From contig ONNS01000070.1 of assembly GCA_900319275.1 (NCBI GenBank), forward strand, positions 1 through 49,954: a stretch of DNA of 49,954 nt, written 5' to 3'. The translations under genes and the position numbers were made by a program. This DNA is from an uncultured Eubacteriales bacterium. GTDB taxonomy: Bacteria > Bacillota > Clostridia > Oscillospirales > Oscillospiraceae. Shown in pieces: positions 23,052 to 31,896 of the stretch (positions within the stretch are counted from its first letter, which is position 1; the number at the start of each line of letters is the position of its first letter). The notes beneath the pieces were generated by a model. The model searched no databases. It saw only the letters and a list, made by a program, of their open reading frames with translations, and was not told where the DNA came from.

Positions 23052-24296
23052 TTACGAGAACATCGACAGCTGGCGCAGCGATTCTCTCAGCTGGGCATCG
23101 TCGTTATAGCTGGCGGTGCCGTTGCCGTCGTTGACAGAGGCGTCGATCGCCTCGGTGACCGTATTATAGATGATGGTATCGGGCACAACGCCGCCTTCGC
23201 TGGAGATATCGCGGCCGCCGGCCGTGCGGTAGCTCTTGGTGGACAGCCGGATCGCGCTGCCGTCGGCAAGCTCGATGGTCTGCTGGGCGCGGGTCTTGCC
23301 GGAAGTCGCCTCCCCGACCAGAGCGGCCCACTGGAACTCCTGCATGACATTGGCAAACACCTCGGCTTCACCGTAGGTATGATTATTGATGATCACGCGG
23401 AAATTGGTTTTGAGACACTGGTTATCGGAGCTATAGACGTCCTGCCTGCCGTTCTTTGTTGCCGTATAGAACAGCTCGCCCTGCGGCAGCAGATAGTCGA
23501 GCAGCGTGTGGATCTCACCCACGAGGCCGCCGGGATTGTTGCGCAGGTCAAGGACAAAGCCTGTGACGCCCTGGCCGAGCAGGGTCTCGATGGCAGTGAT
23601 CGTGTCCTCGGCAGAGCCGGCTTCGAAGTTGGCGATCGTGATAATACCGGCGCCGGTGCGGTCGACCTTATAGGTGACAGGGCTCACATAGGTTGTCGAG
23701 CAGTCGACCTTGATCGGATCTTTCTGTCCGTCGATCTTCAGCGTAAACACCCGGTTGAGGCGCGAGCGGATCATCGTGCGCACTTCATCGGTATCCATGC
23801 CGGTGACATCGACATCGTCCACAGCGACGATGACCATGTTGGCGCCGAGACCGGACCAGGCCGCCGGAGAGCTCGGGTTCACCTGTGTGATCTGAAAGCC
23901 GCCGGAGGGCATTTTCAGGATCGACATACCGATACCGGAATACTCGTTGGCCGAAGACATCTGATAGGTGCGGTATTCGTCGGCGGACATAAAGCTGGAC
24001 CACTGATCGCCAAGGCCGCTGATCATGGCCGCGGCCGCCGAGTTGCCCATGGAAGCGCGGTTGACCGAGTCGATGAAATTGTCCTCCACGATATCCTTGA
24101 TCTCAATATAGCGCTTGGCCTCGTTATAGTCGGACTTGCCGCCCATGGCGCGCATCATGCTCGACGAGGTCCAGCCGTAGACGCCGCCGACCGCCAGGGC
24201 CAGCAGGATCAGCACGACCTTCAGCGGGATGCCGATATTGAACAGACGCCGGAGCGCTCGGCCGATCGGCGCGAGGATGCGTAAGAGAATATCCAT
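23052..24296 (-). CDS. S41 family (C-terminal processing) peptidase homologue, nucleophile Ser replaced by Gly
   Basis: 414 residues. Single TM anchor near 24-41, extracytoplasmic body with a PDZ domain (~110-195) and an S41 core (FVLDLRNNPGGLV). The catalytic Lys334 (GEATSGKT) and Gln338 are kept. The nucleophile motif, normally (T/S)xSAxE as in NxxTYSAAE, reads NNHTYGEAE (304-312), so Gly309 occupies the serine position. By family knowledge this removes the nucleophile of the Ser/Lys/Gln triad. It is the last gene of the ftsEX-M23-M23 series, which suggests a scaffolding or regulatory role around the wall hydrolases. The assignment is firm; inactivity is an inference. Confidence 0.9.
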   Translation of the reverse strand: MDILLRILAPIGRALRRLFNIGIPLKVVLILLALAVGGVYGWTSSSMMRAMGGKSDYNEAKRYIEIKDIVEDNFIDSVNRASMGNSAAAAMISGLGDQWSSFMSADEYRTYQMSSANEYSGIGMSILKMPSGGFQITQVNPSSPAAWSGLGANMVIVAVDDVDVTGMDTDEVRTMIRSRLNRVFTLKIDGQKDPIKVDCSTTYVSPVTYKVDRTGAGIITIANFEAGSAEDTITAIETLLGQGVTGFVLDLRNNPGGLVGEIHTLLDYLLPQGELFYTATKNGRQDVYSSDNQCLKTNFRVIINNHTYGEAEVFANVMQEFQWAALVGEATSGKTRAQQTIELADGSAIRLSTKSYRTAGGRDISSEGGVVPDTIIYNTVTEAIDASVNDGNGTASYNDDAQLRESLRQLSMFS

Positions 24297-24338
24297 AGTT
24301 TATCCCCAATCGTTGTATTTGTATGAGATCGGGCCGCG

Positions 24339-25667
24339 TCATTCCCCGGCGTCGGCCGCGTAGGTCAGGCCGCTAAAGCCCGCAACCGCTTCCGGGTCGA
24401 GCGCGGTGCTGCCGCTGCGGATCTCAAAGTGCAGATGCGGCCCCGTGGCCCAGCCGGAGGAGCCGACATAGCCGATGGTCTGTCCCTTGGTGACCGTCTG
24501 CTCGTAGCTGACGGCATAGCCGGACAGATGGCCGTAGAGCGTATAGTAGCCGTTGCCATGGTCGATCATGATGCAGTTGCCATAACCGCCCTTTTCGCCG
24601 CAGTAGCAGATGGTGCCGCTGTCCGAAGCGATAACCGACGAGCCGTAGGACGCCCCGATATCCATGCCTGAATGATAGCGCCACTCCGAGAAAATCGGAT
24701 GATAGCGGTTGCCCATGCGGCTGGTGACATAGGTGCAGCTCGGGCAGGGCCAGCTGAAGCTGCCGCTGCCGACAACCGCCGGTGTGCTGCTCTCGCTCTC
24801 GCCGCTGTCCGTACCGCTGTCGCCGCTGCCGGTATCGCCGCCCTGGTTCAGCGTGCCGGCGGCTGCGGCCGCAGCGCGGCGGGCGGCTTCTTCGGCGGCG
24901 CGCTGCGCCTCCAGCTGGTTGAAGAGATCGTTCAGCTCGTTCTGCGTCTGCTGTTCCTCAGCGGCGTAGGCGGCGACCTCCTCTTCGGTCAGGTCGATGC
25001 GGCTCTCATAGTCAATAATCAGCTGTGCCGCCTCTTCACTCTGCCGCTCAAGCTCCTCAATCTCAAGATTGAGCTGATCGATCTTTTCCTCAAGACTTTT
25101 CTTTGTCTGCTCGTACTCGGCCTTGACGCGCTCGTGGTGCTGCCGCGCGGCGATCAGCGATTCCTCAAGCTCGCGGTCGGCCGTCATGATATCGTTGATA
25201 TCGTTGATATTTGTCAGCAGCTCGCCGAGATCGGTGGTGTTGAGCACCAGATCGAGCACGTTATAGCCGCCGTTTTCCTCCATGGCGCGCACGCGTGTGC
25301 GGTAGAGCGCCAGCTGTGTGTCCACTTCCTCCTGGGCGGCCTCGACCTCGAGCTGCTTGTCGGCGATCATACCGCTGTAAAGTTCGATCTCCTGCCGGGT
25401 CAGATTGATCTGATCCTGCGTGTATGCGTTGCGCTCGTCCAAAGCCTGCTTCTGGGCGCGGACGTCGGCCTGCTCGGCCATCAGACGGTCAACCTCGGCC
25501 TGTTTGGATTGCTTCAGGGCGCGAATACGGTCCCGTTCAACAGCCAGGACGTCCACATCGTGCTGTGTGACTGCGAAGGCCGACACCTCCGGCACGCCGA
25601 GCAGCAGCGCCAGGACCGTCAGAAGCGTCACGACCGTGTGTAACGCGCTATGGGTTGTTTTCTTCAT
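24339..25667 (-). CDS. Secreted coiled-coil M23 (LytM) peptidoglycan endopeptidase
   Basis: 442 residues; AAAGGAAGAG precedes ATG 25667. A signal peptide ends near VSAFA (residue ~32). A long coiled coil covers ~40-270, as in EnvC/CwlO-type hydrolases regulated by FtsEX. A Ser/Gly/Asp-rich linker follows, then the M23 domain with HSGMDIG and HLHFEI supplying the zinc ligands. It cuts peptide cross-links in the wall. It is a tandem paralogue of the gene immediately upstream. Nearby ftsX is its likely activator. Confidence 0.93.
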   Translation of the reverse strand: MKKTTHSALHTVVTLLTVLALLLGVPEVSAFAVTQHDVDVLAVERDRIRALKQSKQAEVDRLMAEQADVRAQKQALDERNAYTQDQINLTRQEIELYSGMIADKQLEVEAAQEEVDTQLALYRTRVRAMEENGGYNVLDLVLNTTDLGELLTNINDINDIMTADRELEESLIAARQHHERVKAEYEQTKKSLEEKIDQLNLEIEELERQSEEAAQLIIDYESRIDLTEEEVAAYAAEEQQTQNELNDLFNQLEAQRAAEEAARRAAAAAAGTLNQGGDTGSGDSGTDSGESESSTPAVVGSGSFSWPCPSCTYVTSRMGNRYHPIFSEWRYHSGMDIGASYGSSVIASDSGTICYCGEKGGYGNCIMIDHGNGYYTLYGHLSGYAVSYEQTVTKGQTIGYVGSSGWATGPHLHFEIRSGSTALDPEAVAGFSGLTYAADAGE

Positions 25668-25734
25668 AGATCTCTTCCTTTGTCTGTTCTCTGACCGTCT
25701 GTCGGCGGAAGAAAGAGAACGCGGGAATGTTTAT

Positions 25735-25761
25735 AAAGCCTTCCCTCACAGGGAAGGCTTT
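25735..25761. repeat. Intergenic hairpin between the two M23 genes
   Basis: A perfect 11 bp stem, AAAGCCTTCCC with GGGAAGGCTTT, and a 5-base loop. It resembles the core of family B. On the minus strand it could attenuate transcription into the second M23 gene. Confidence 0.6.
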
Positions 25762-25803
25762 CATCTGCCGCAGAGCTTTTCAGGCTTTGTCGACAGAAGG
25801 GAT

Positions 25804-27081
25804 TCAGCCTGCGCTGAGGTAATCGGACGGATCGACACGGCTGCCGTCGACAAAAACCTCGACATGACAATGGGTGCCCGTCGCACGGCCAGTGGAGCCG
25901 AGCATACCGATGGTATCGCCCTGCGAAACCGTGGTGCCCGCGGCGACCGTCGTGCCGGACATGTGCGCATAGAGCGTTGACACGCCATTGCCGTGGTCGA
26001 TGACGACATAGTTTCCGTAGCCGTCGTTATAGCCGGACGTGACGACCGTACCGCCGTCGGCGGCGACGATCGAGTCGCCCTCGTGGCCATAGCCGTCGAT
26101 GTCCATGCCGGCGTGGTTCCGCTCTTCGCCGGTGAAGGGGTCAGAGCGCTCGCCGTAGTCGCTCGATACGTTGTAGCAGCCCGGAACGGGCCACAGCAGT
26201 GTGCCTGTAGATGTCTTTGCGGACGACGAAGTGCCGGAGCCGTCGCTCCCGCCGCCGGATGCGCCGCTCTGCGCGGCTGCGGCCTGTGCAGCCGCCCAGG
26301 CGGCGGCCGCAGCGGCGCGCTGCTCCTGAGCACGGCGCTCCATGAGCACGGCGATCTCGTTTTCGGCCTGAACCTCGGCCTCGGCGGCCGCCTCGTACGC
26401 GGCCTGAGCGTCCTCGATGCTGACAGTCAGCTCAGAGAGCACTGCGGCTGTTTCCCGCACCTGCTGCTGCAGCTCCTCGATCTTATCCTCGAGATCCTCC
26501 TGCTTGGCGTCGTATTTCAGCTTGGTGGCCTCATACTCGGCCTTTACGCCCTCGTACTCCTCGCGCGCGGCGATATAGGCGTCCTCAACAGCGCGATCGC
26601 GCTGCATGATGCCCTGGATATCCGTCAGGGTTGTCAGAAGAGAGGAGAGGTTCGTGGCGTTCATCATCACGCCGAGGACATTGACGCTGTAACCGCCGTT
26701 TTCCTCCATGGCGCGCACGCGCGCGCGGTAGAGGGCCAGCTGTTTTTCTTCCTTCTCCCGGGCGTCCTCGACCATGTGTCCCTGCTCTTCGATCATCTCT
26801 GTATAGAGCCGGATCTGCTCGAGTACGGCGTTGAGATCTTCCTGGGTAAGACGGTTGCGCTCCTCAAGAGCGCTTTTCTTCTCCTCGGCGCTGACCTGAC
26901 GGGCAGTCAGCTCGTCGATCTGCGCCTGGATGCTCTCCTTCTCAGCCGCAAGCTGCTGACGGCGTGCCTCCACGGCGTCGATATCGGCCTGCGTGACGGC
27001 CCAGGCCCTGGACGGAGCGAGTGCAAACACGAGCACTGCCGCCAGGACGAAAGAGATAATGGATTGAAACTGTTTGTTCAT
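25804..27081 (-). CDS. Secreted coiled-coil M23 (LytM) peptidoglycan endopeptidase, paralogue
   Basis: 425 residues; AAGGACA precedes ATG 27081. A signal peptide ends near SRAWA. A coiled coil spans ~30-260, an alanine-rich linker follows, then the M23 domain with NHAGMDIDGYGHEGD and THCHVEV. It shares MEENGGY and the overall plan with the downstream paralogue, indicating a tandem duplication followed by divergence. It lies directly downstream of ftsX, so it is the best candidate partner for FtsEX-dependent activation at the septum or sidewall. Confidence 0.93.
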   Translation of the reverse strand: MNKQFQSIISFVLAAVLVFALAPSRAWAVTQADIDAVEARRQQLAAEKESIQAQIDELTARQVSAEEKKSALEERNRLTQEDLNAVLEQIRLYTEMIEEQGHMVEDAREKEEKQLALYRARVRAMEENGGYSVNVLGVMMNATNLSSLLTTLTDIQGIMQRDRAVEDAYIAAREEYEGVKAEYEATKLKYDAKQEDLEDKIEELQQQVRETAAVLSELTVSIEDAQAAYEAAAEAEVQAENEIAVLMERRAQEQRAAAAAAWAAAQAAAAQSGASGGGSDGSGTSSSAKTSTGTLLWPVPGCYNVSSDYGERSDPFTGEERNHAGMDIDGYGHEGDSIVAADGGTVVTSGYNDGYGNYVVIDHGNGVSTLYAHMSGTTVAAGTTVSQGDTIGMLGSTGRATGTHCHVEVFVDGSRVDPSDYLSAG

Positions 27082-27119
27082 GAAATGTCCTTCCGATCAG
27101 ATGATCCGAAAGCCTTTTC

Positions 27120-28010
27120 TCAAACCTTGAGATAGTCGCGGATCGCGTTGGCCGCACCGAACACACCGACCAGAACGCTCAGCGCCATGTAGGCGACAAA
27201 CATCGGCAGTGCGATCTGCTGGAGCGGCACGACCTTGAACAGAGCCTCGCCGAAAGAGGCGACAACGCGCTTGGAAATCAGCTGATAGAGCAGCGCCGTG
27301 GCCGCGAAGCCCAGCGCGCCGCCCATAACGCCGAGAACCAGGCCCTCGACCACGAACGGCAAACGGATAAAGCCGTTGGTGGCGCCGACCATGCGCATGA
27401 TGCCGATCTCCTCACGGCGGCTGAAGGTGGCAAGCTTGATCGTGTTTGTCATGATGAAAACGGAAATGAAGGTCAGCAACACGATCATGACAAGCGAGAT
27501 AACGGATACGACGTTGCGGATCGTGACAAAGGCTTTCGCGTAGTCAAGATGGGCCAGTACATTGCCCGCTCCGATGCCGGGGATCGCCTCGATCTGGACT
27601 TTGGTCTGCGCCATAAAGGTGATGTCATCCAGCGTAATGACAAAGCGGTTGCGGAACACCGTCTCGTCGATCCCCTCCTGCACATAGGAAGAGAAGTTCG
27701 ACATGAAGTTCTGCATGGCCGCAGCGCGGTTGACAAATTCGACCGTGGCGATATTTCCGATCGCCTCGATCTGGGGCTGGAGAGCCCGGGCGTCCTCCTC
27801 GGACAAGGTCTCGTCGATATAGGCCACGACCTCGTTCTGGTTTTCCAGCGCGCGGATCGCGGCGTTGATATTCTCGGTCACCAGAGAAAACGAGCCCATA
27901 ATCAGCAGGCAGGCCATAATGATGGCGACCGAGGCAAAGGACATGAAACGGTGGGTGCCGATGCTGCGGAAGCCCTCCCGGATCAGATACGCACTACTGT
28001 TCAGTCTCAT
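27120..28010 (-). CDS. ftsX: Cell division ABC-like permease subunit
   Basis: 296 residues. Four TM segments flank a large extracellular loop after TM1: FMSFASVAIIMACLLIMGSF, then the loop to about residue 165, then SVISLVMIVLLTFISVFIM and two C-terminal segments. SRREEIGIMRMVGATNGFIR is the typical cytoplasmic FtsX motif. With FtsE it converts ATP hydrolysis into activation of a coiled-coil M23 hydrolase. It overlaps ftsE by 17 bases. Confidence 0.95.
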   Translation of the reverse strand: MRLNSSAYLIREGFRSIGTHRFMSFASVAIIMACLLIMGSFSLVTENINAAIRALENQNEVVAYIDETLSEEDARALQPQIEAIGNIATVEFVNRAAAMQNFMSNFSSYVQEGIDETVFRNRFVITLDDITFMAQTKVQIEAIPGIGAGNVLAHLDYAKAFVTIRNVVSVISLVMIVLLTFISVFIMTNTIKLATFSRREEIGIMRMVGATNGFIRLPFVVEGLVLGVMGGALGFAATALLYQLISKRVVASFGEALFKVVPLQQIALPMFVAYMALSVLVGVFGAANAIRDYLKV

Positions 28011-28689
28011 CGAAATACCCGCCTTTTCTATCGCTGATGATTTTGCCCTCGCTGATATAGATTACGCGCTTGTTCAGGGCGTTGACCAGCTCTTTTTCGT
28101 GGGTGACGACGAGAATCGTGGTTCCCGTGTCCTCGTTGATCTTCTCGAGCAGGAGCATCAGCTCGAGCGAGCGCACCGGATCGAGGTTGCCAGTGGGCTC
28201 ATCCGCAACGATCATGCGCGGATTGTTCACCAGCGCACGCGCAATGGCGACACGCTGCTGCTCGCCGCCGGAGAGCTCCTTGGGCATACGCTTCTCGCGC
28301 CCCTCCAGCCCGACGAGCGCCAGTACCTCCGGTACGCGCTTTTTGATTTTCTTGTTGCGGACGCCGGTGACGCGCATGGCGAAAGCCACATTGTCATAGA
28401 CGTTCATGTTGTCGATCAGGCGGAAGTCCTGGAACACGACGCCAAGTGTGCGGCGCATCTTCGGCAGCTTCCGGATCTTGATGTCGCGCATATCGAAGTC
28501 GTTGACAACGATCTGCCCGGCGTCGGCACGGATCTCGCCGGTCAGAAGCTTCATGATCGTAGTCTTGCCGCTGCCGCTGGGGCCGACCAGGAAGACGAAC
28601 TCGCCCTCGTTGATCGACATGGACACGCCGTCGAGCGCGACCGTGTCGCTGCTGCGGTAGACCACTTTCACTTTTTTCATCTGTATCAT
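27994..28689 (-). CDS. ftsE: Cell division ATP-binding protein
   Basis: 231 residues. A complete ABC ATPase: Walker A GPSGSGKTT (36-44), Q loop VVFQDFRLID, signature LSGGEQQR (139-146), Walker B and catalytic Glu in MIVADEPTGNLD, and the switch His in VVTHEKELVN. It is the partner of FtsX, encoded with overlap. It lies 59 bases downstream of the cdaR-type regulator on the same strand, with no evident promoter between, so cdaR-ftsEX is probably one transcript. Confidence 0.96.
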   Translation of the reverse strand: MIQMKKVKVVYRSSDTVALDGVSMSINEGEFVFLVGPSGSGKTTIMKLLTGEIRADAGQIVVNDFDMRDIKIRKLPKMRRTLGVVFQDFRLIDNMNVYDNVAFAMRVTGVRNKKIKKRVPEVLALVGLEGREKRMPKELSGGEQQRVAIARALVNNPRMIVADEPTGNLDPVRSLELMLLLEKINEDTGTTILVVTHEKELVNALNKRVIYISEGKIISDRKGGYFDETEQ

Positions 28690-28748
28690 AACTTTGTCTC
28701 CTTCTGCCTGTCACAGCCTGGCGCGCTGCGGCAGCGCAAGGCCGTCGC

Positions 28749-29849
28749 TCAGCTGTGCTTGGCAGTATTCAGGGAATCCAGGTATTGCTTGACCATCATG
28801 GCCACCTTGAAGACGATGGCGTGGTCAAATTCGCGCAGGTCGAGGCCCGTGATCTTTTTGATCTTCTCCAGGCGGTAGACCAGCGTGTTGCGGTGGACAT
28901 AGAGCTTGCGGGAGGTCTCGGACACGTTGAGATTGTTCTCGAAGAACTTGTTGATGGTTTCGATCGTGTCCTCGTCCAGCGTTTCGATGGGGCTCTTTTT
29001 GAAGACCTCGTTTAGGAACATCTCGCAAAGCGTCGTCGGCAGCTGGTAGATGATGCGGCCAAGGCCGAGACTCTCGTAGTTGATGACAGTCTTCTCGGGC
29101 TCGAACACACGGCCGACATCGATGGCGACCTGCGCCTCCTTATAGCGGTCGGCCAGCTCGCGCAGGTGGTGGGAATCGGTGCTGATGCCGATGACCGAGC
29201 GGATGCCGAGCTCTTCCTGCAGGGCCTTTTCGATCTCCTGGGCAACCTTGATGATCTCGTCGCGGCTGTTCTCTTCGTTGAGAACGGCCTTGACGACAAC
29301 GATATCGCTCTCGTTCATGTTGATGACGAAATCGCGCTGCTTGTCCGGGAAAAGGCGCTGCAGCAGCTCGACCGCGGCAATATCGGAGTTGGTGGTCTGG
29401 CGGATCAGCAGCACACTGCGCGGTTCGTCGGTGACAAAGTGCAGTTCCTTCGCGCGGACATACACGTCACCGGGCAGAATGTTGTCGCTGATGATGTTTT
29501 TCACGAAGGCCGCCTTATTGTGCTTCTCTTCGTAATTCTCCTTTGCCTCGTTGAAGGCGACCGCGGCAAGCGCACAGATCGTACGGGCCAGCGCGTCCGT
29601 CCCTTCGACAAAGGCGACATAGTTGAGCTTGCTGCCGTTTCTGGCAAGCGGGACAAAGGTCCGCACGTCACTCGTCACGGAATGTTCGGTGTTTTCGATC
29701 TCCTGTGCGTGGAAATCCTCCAACTGAGAGCCAATCAGCGCCAGCTCGCTGGCGGCCACCACATAGCCCTGGTCGTCAACAACGCCGACGGATCGATCGC
29801 AGGCGTCCTTCATCTGAATGATCGCATTCTGGAATATTCTCGTGGACAT
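28749..29849 (-). CDS. CdaR/PucR family transcriptional regulator
   Basis: 366 residues from ATG 29849 (MSTRIFQNAIIQMKDA), preferred over a start 12 codons upstream because GGGAGGAAG precedes it. The N-terminal ~120 residues form a sensor-like domain (SVGVVDDQGYVVAASE). A middle GGDEF-like CdaR domain follows, then a C-terminal PucR-type helix-turn-helix (NKFFENNLNVSETSRKLYV, HRNTLVYRLEKIKKITGLDL). It probably controls the wall-hydrolase genes it precedes. The effector is unknown. A strong promoter lies 60 bases upstream. Confidence 0.9.
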   Translation of the reverse strand: MSTRIFQNAIIQMKDACDRSVGVVDDQGYVVAASELALIGSQLEDFHAQEIENTEHSVTSDVRTFVPLARNGSKLNYVAFVEGTDALARTICALAAVAFNEAKENYEEKHNKAAFVKNIISDNILPGDVYVRAKELHFVTDEPRSVLLIRQTTNSDIAAVELLQRLFPDKQRDFVINMNESDIVVVKAVLNEENSRDEIIKVAQEIEKALQEELGIRSVIGISTDSHHLRELADRYKEAQVAIDVGRVFEPEKTVINYESLGLGRIIYQLPTTLCEMFLNEVFKKSPIETLDEDTIETINKFFENNLNVSETSRKLYVHRNTLVYRLEKIKKITGLDLREFDHAIVFKVAMMVKQYLDSLNTAKHS

Positions 29850-29908
29850 CTTGCTTCCTCCCATGCACGACTGGCAAAGTGCCAAGCCTGAATTTTTCTT
29901 CTGTGCAC

Positions 29909-29937
29909 ATGATACCGCAAGAGTAAGTAATATTCAA
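29909..29937 (-). promoter_or_regulatory. Sigma-A promoter of the cdaR-ftsEX locus
   Basis: TTGAAT (29932-29937), 17-base spacer, TATCAT (29909-29914) on the minus strand. Confidence 0.75.
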
Positions 29938-30023
29938 TAGTTTTTCGACCGATTTTTTGTGAATTTTTTAGAGTTTGTTGTGACACCGCCAAATTTTAGC
30001 AGCAATAACTATGAGTTTTTTGA

Positions 30024-30737
30024 CTATTTGTCCATAAACACTCTGCACAAATCGTCTTCCCGGAGTTCGGTGATATCTCCGGGTGAAGAATCGCGCGGCA
30101 GCGACAGGCTGCCGATCGAAAGACGGCGCAGCGAAATGACAGGTTTTCCCCGGCTTGCCAGCATACGGCGCACCTGATGGTACTTCCCTTCCCGCACCCT
30201 GACGAGACAGCGGCAGCCCTCCAGCGCCTCGAGCATGGCCGGAAGACATACCGTGCCGTCTTTCAGCGTCAGCCCCGCGGCGAATGCCGCCGCGTCGTCG
30301 GGCGTGACGCGACCTTCGGTCTCGGCCAGGTAGCACTTCCAGACCTCGTTTTTCGGCGAGATGACCCTGTGGGCAAAATCTCCGTCGTCGGTCAACAGCA
30401 GCAGGCCGCCGGTGTCCTTGTCGAGCCGCCCGACGGGGAAGAGCTTCCATTGCTTCAGCGCTGATGGCAGCAGGTCCAGCACCGTTTGCTGCCTGCGGTC
30501 CTCTGTGGCCGTCACGACACCAAGCGGTTTGTCCAGCATATAATAATGAAAGCGCTGATAGCAAAGCTCTTGCCCATCCAGCATGATGCGGGCGGAATCG
30601 GGATCGACCTTTGCGTCGACCGCCGCGGCGGCTGTTCCGTCCAAGGTGACGCGGCCGCTTTTGATCAGCGCCCTCGCCTCCCGGCGGCTGCAAACGCCGC
30701 AGTCGGACAGATATTTATCCAATCGCAGCAGAGCCAC
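30024..30737 (-). CDS. RsuA/RluB family rRNA pseudouridine synthase
   Basis: 237 residues from GTG 30737 (VALLRLDKYLSD). This start is chosen because GGGAGGAA lies directly before it; an ATG ten codons earlier has no ribosome site. An N-terminal S4 RNA-binding domain (LRLDKYLSDCGVCSRREARA) is followed by the synthase domain with the catalytic GRLDKDTGGLLLL and KYHQVRRMLASRGKPV. RsuA acts on 16S U516 and RluB/E-type enzymes on 23S. The exact target is not decided here. Confidence 0.92.
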   Translation of the reverse strand: MALLRLDKYLSDCGVCSRREARALIKSGRVTLDGTAAAAVDAKVDPDSARIMLDGQELCYQRFHYYMLDKPLGVVTATEDRRQQTVLDLLPSALKQWKLFPVGRLDKDTGGLLLLTDDGDFAHRVISPKNEVWKCYLAETEGRVTPDDAAAFAAGLTLKDGTVCLPAMLEALEGCRCLVRVREGKYHQVRRMLASRGKPVISLRRLSIGSLSLPRDSSPGDITELREDDLCRVFMDK

Positions 30738-30944
30738 GGCGATTCCTCCCAAAAAGTTACACATCAAGTAAGTAATTGTAACTGGATTGCAACTAATTAT
30801 ACCGCAAAGCGTGTCCAGATGCTATCGGCAAGATGCACAAATTTCCCGGCTGAAACTAAGCATTATGTCATAGTCATACAAATTCCTCCCTTTCCCGTAC
30901 TACTTTGGCCTTGTCTGGCGTATTGTACCACGAGGTGAGGAACG

Positions 30945-31394
30945 ATGCGAGTATATCCGGTCGAACGCGGTCGACGAAATTCTCTGTGCGCGGCGATATT
31001 GGCTGTGCTGCTTGGAATCGGGCTGTTTTTCTACTATGCGCTCCCCTTCCCGAGAGGACAAAAAATGGCGGCGCGCGAGGAGCGCACCGCGTATTTGGCT
31101 TCGCTTGGATGGGAATGCAGCGCCGGGGCAGAAACGCACAAGCGGATCAAGCTGCCTGACTGCCGCACAGGCGGCATGAAGGAATACAACGAGATGCAGC
31201 GCGTATGCGGCTATGATCTCGCGCCATATAGCGGGAAAACCGTGGACGTCTACACCTTGCCGATCACCAACTATCCGGGCTGGACGGGGAGCGTATACGC
31301 CACACTGTATCTGCACCGCGGACATCTGATCGGCGGGGACATCCACGCCGCGTCGCTCGACGGCTTTATGATCGGTCTGGAAAGCCGATCGTAA
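30945..31394 (+). CDS. DUF4830-domain membrane-anchored protein
   Basis: 149 residues; GAGGTGAGG precedes ATG 30945. One TM segment (LCAAILAVLLGIGLFFYYAL) near the N-terminus is followed by an extracellular domain with REERTAYLASLGWEC, YNEMQRVCGYDLAPYSGK and LHRGHLIGGDIHAASLDGF, the pattern I associate with DUF4830. The function is unknown. It is divergent from the pseudouridine synthase gene and followed by a repeat-filled spacer. Confidence 0.75.
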   Translation: MRVYPVERGRRNSLCAAILAVLLGIGLFFYYALPFPRGQKMAAREERTAYLASLGWECSAGAETHKRIKLPDCRTGGMKEYNEMQRVCGYDLAPYSGKTVDVYTLPITNYPGWTGSVYATLYLHRGHLIGGDIHAASLDGFMIGLESRS

Positions 31395-31416
31395 AGCCGT
31401 ATTATACACAGGTCCC

Positions 31417-31809
31417 CGGAGGCATCTGGGGAAACGGGACCTTCCCGCTGCCGGTGGCAGAGAAAGGGAAGGTTCCGTTTCCGCAGCCGCGCCTTTGGCG
31501 GGCCGTCGCGTAAGCCTCCCTACGGCGCGTGGCGGGGCGAGCTGGGGCTCCTTTTCTTGCCTCTCCCCGCGTCGGGGAGAGGTGTCACGCAGTGACGGAG
31601 AGGGGCCGCTGTTCCGAGAAACCGATGGCCCGGCGCTATCCTTGCCCCTCTCAGGCGCTGTCGCGCCAGCTCTCCCCTCGCCTTGCGGCGGGGGCGAGCC
31701 AAGGCAGCGCGGAGGCATCTGGGGAAACGGGACCTTCCCGCTGCCGGTGGCAGAGAAAGGGAAGGTTCCGTTTCCGCAGCCGCGCCTTTGGCGGGCCGTC
31801 GCGTAAGCC
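31417..31809. repeat. Mosaic repeat block: 100 bp perfect direct repeat flanking a family C unit
   Basis: 31417-31516 and 31710-31809 are identical over 100 bases. Each contains a long hairpin with GAAACGG..ACCTTCCC and GGGAAGGT..CCGTTTC arms. Between them, 31556-31703 is a family C unit (CTTGCCTCTCCCC to GGGGCGAGCCAAG) also present at 40295-40414. A further shared segment, CTCCCTACGGCGCGTGGCGG, follows the first copy and recurs at about 31858. The whole 31395-31896 gap is repeat DNA. Confidence 0.8.
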
Positions 31810-31896
31810 CGTCGCGTAAGCAGGCCCGGGAAAGGCATTCGCGGCAAGGCGGACTGCCTCCCTACGGCGCGTGGCGGGGCGAGCCAACAGGCCGCG

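Noticed and set aside
22935-24284. 449-codon plus-strand open frame
   Set aside because: Exact antisense shadow of the S41 gene, lacking motifs and a ribosome site.
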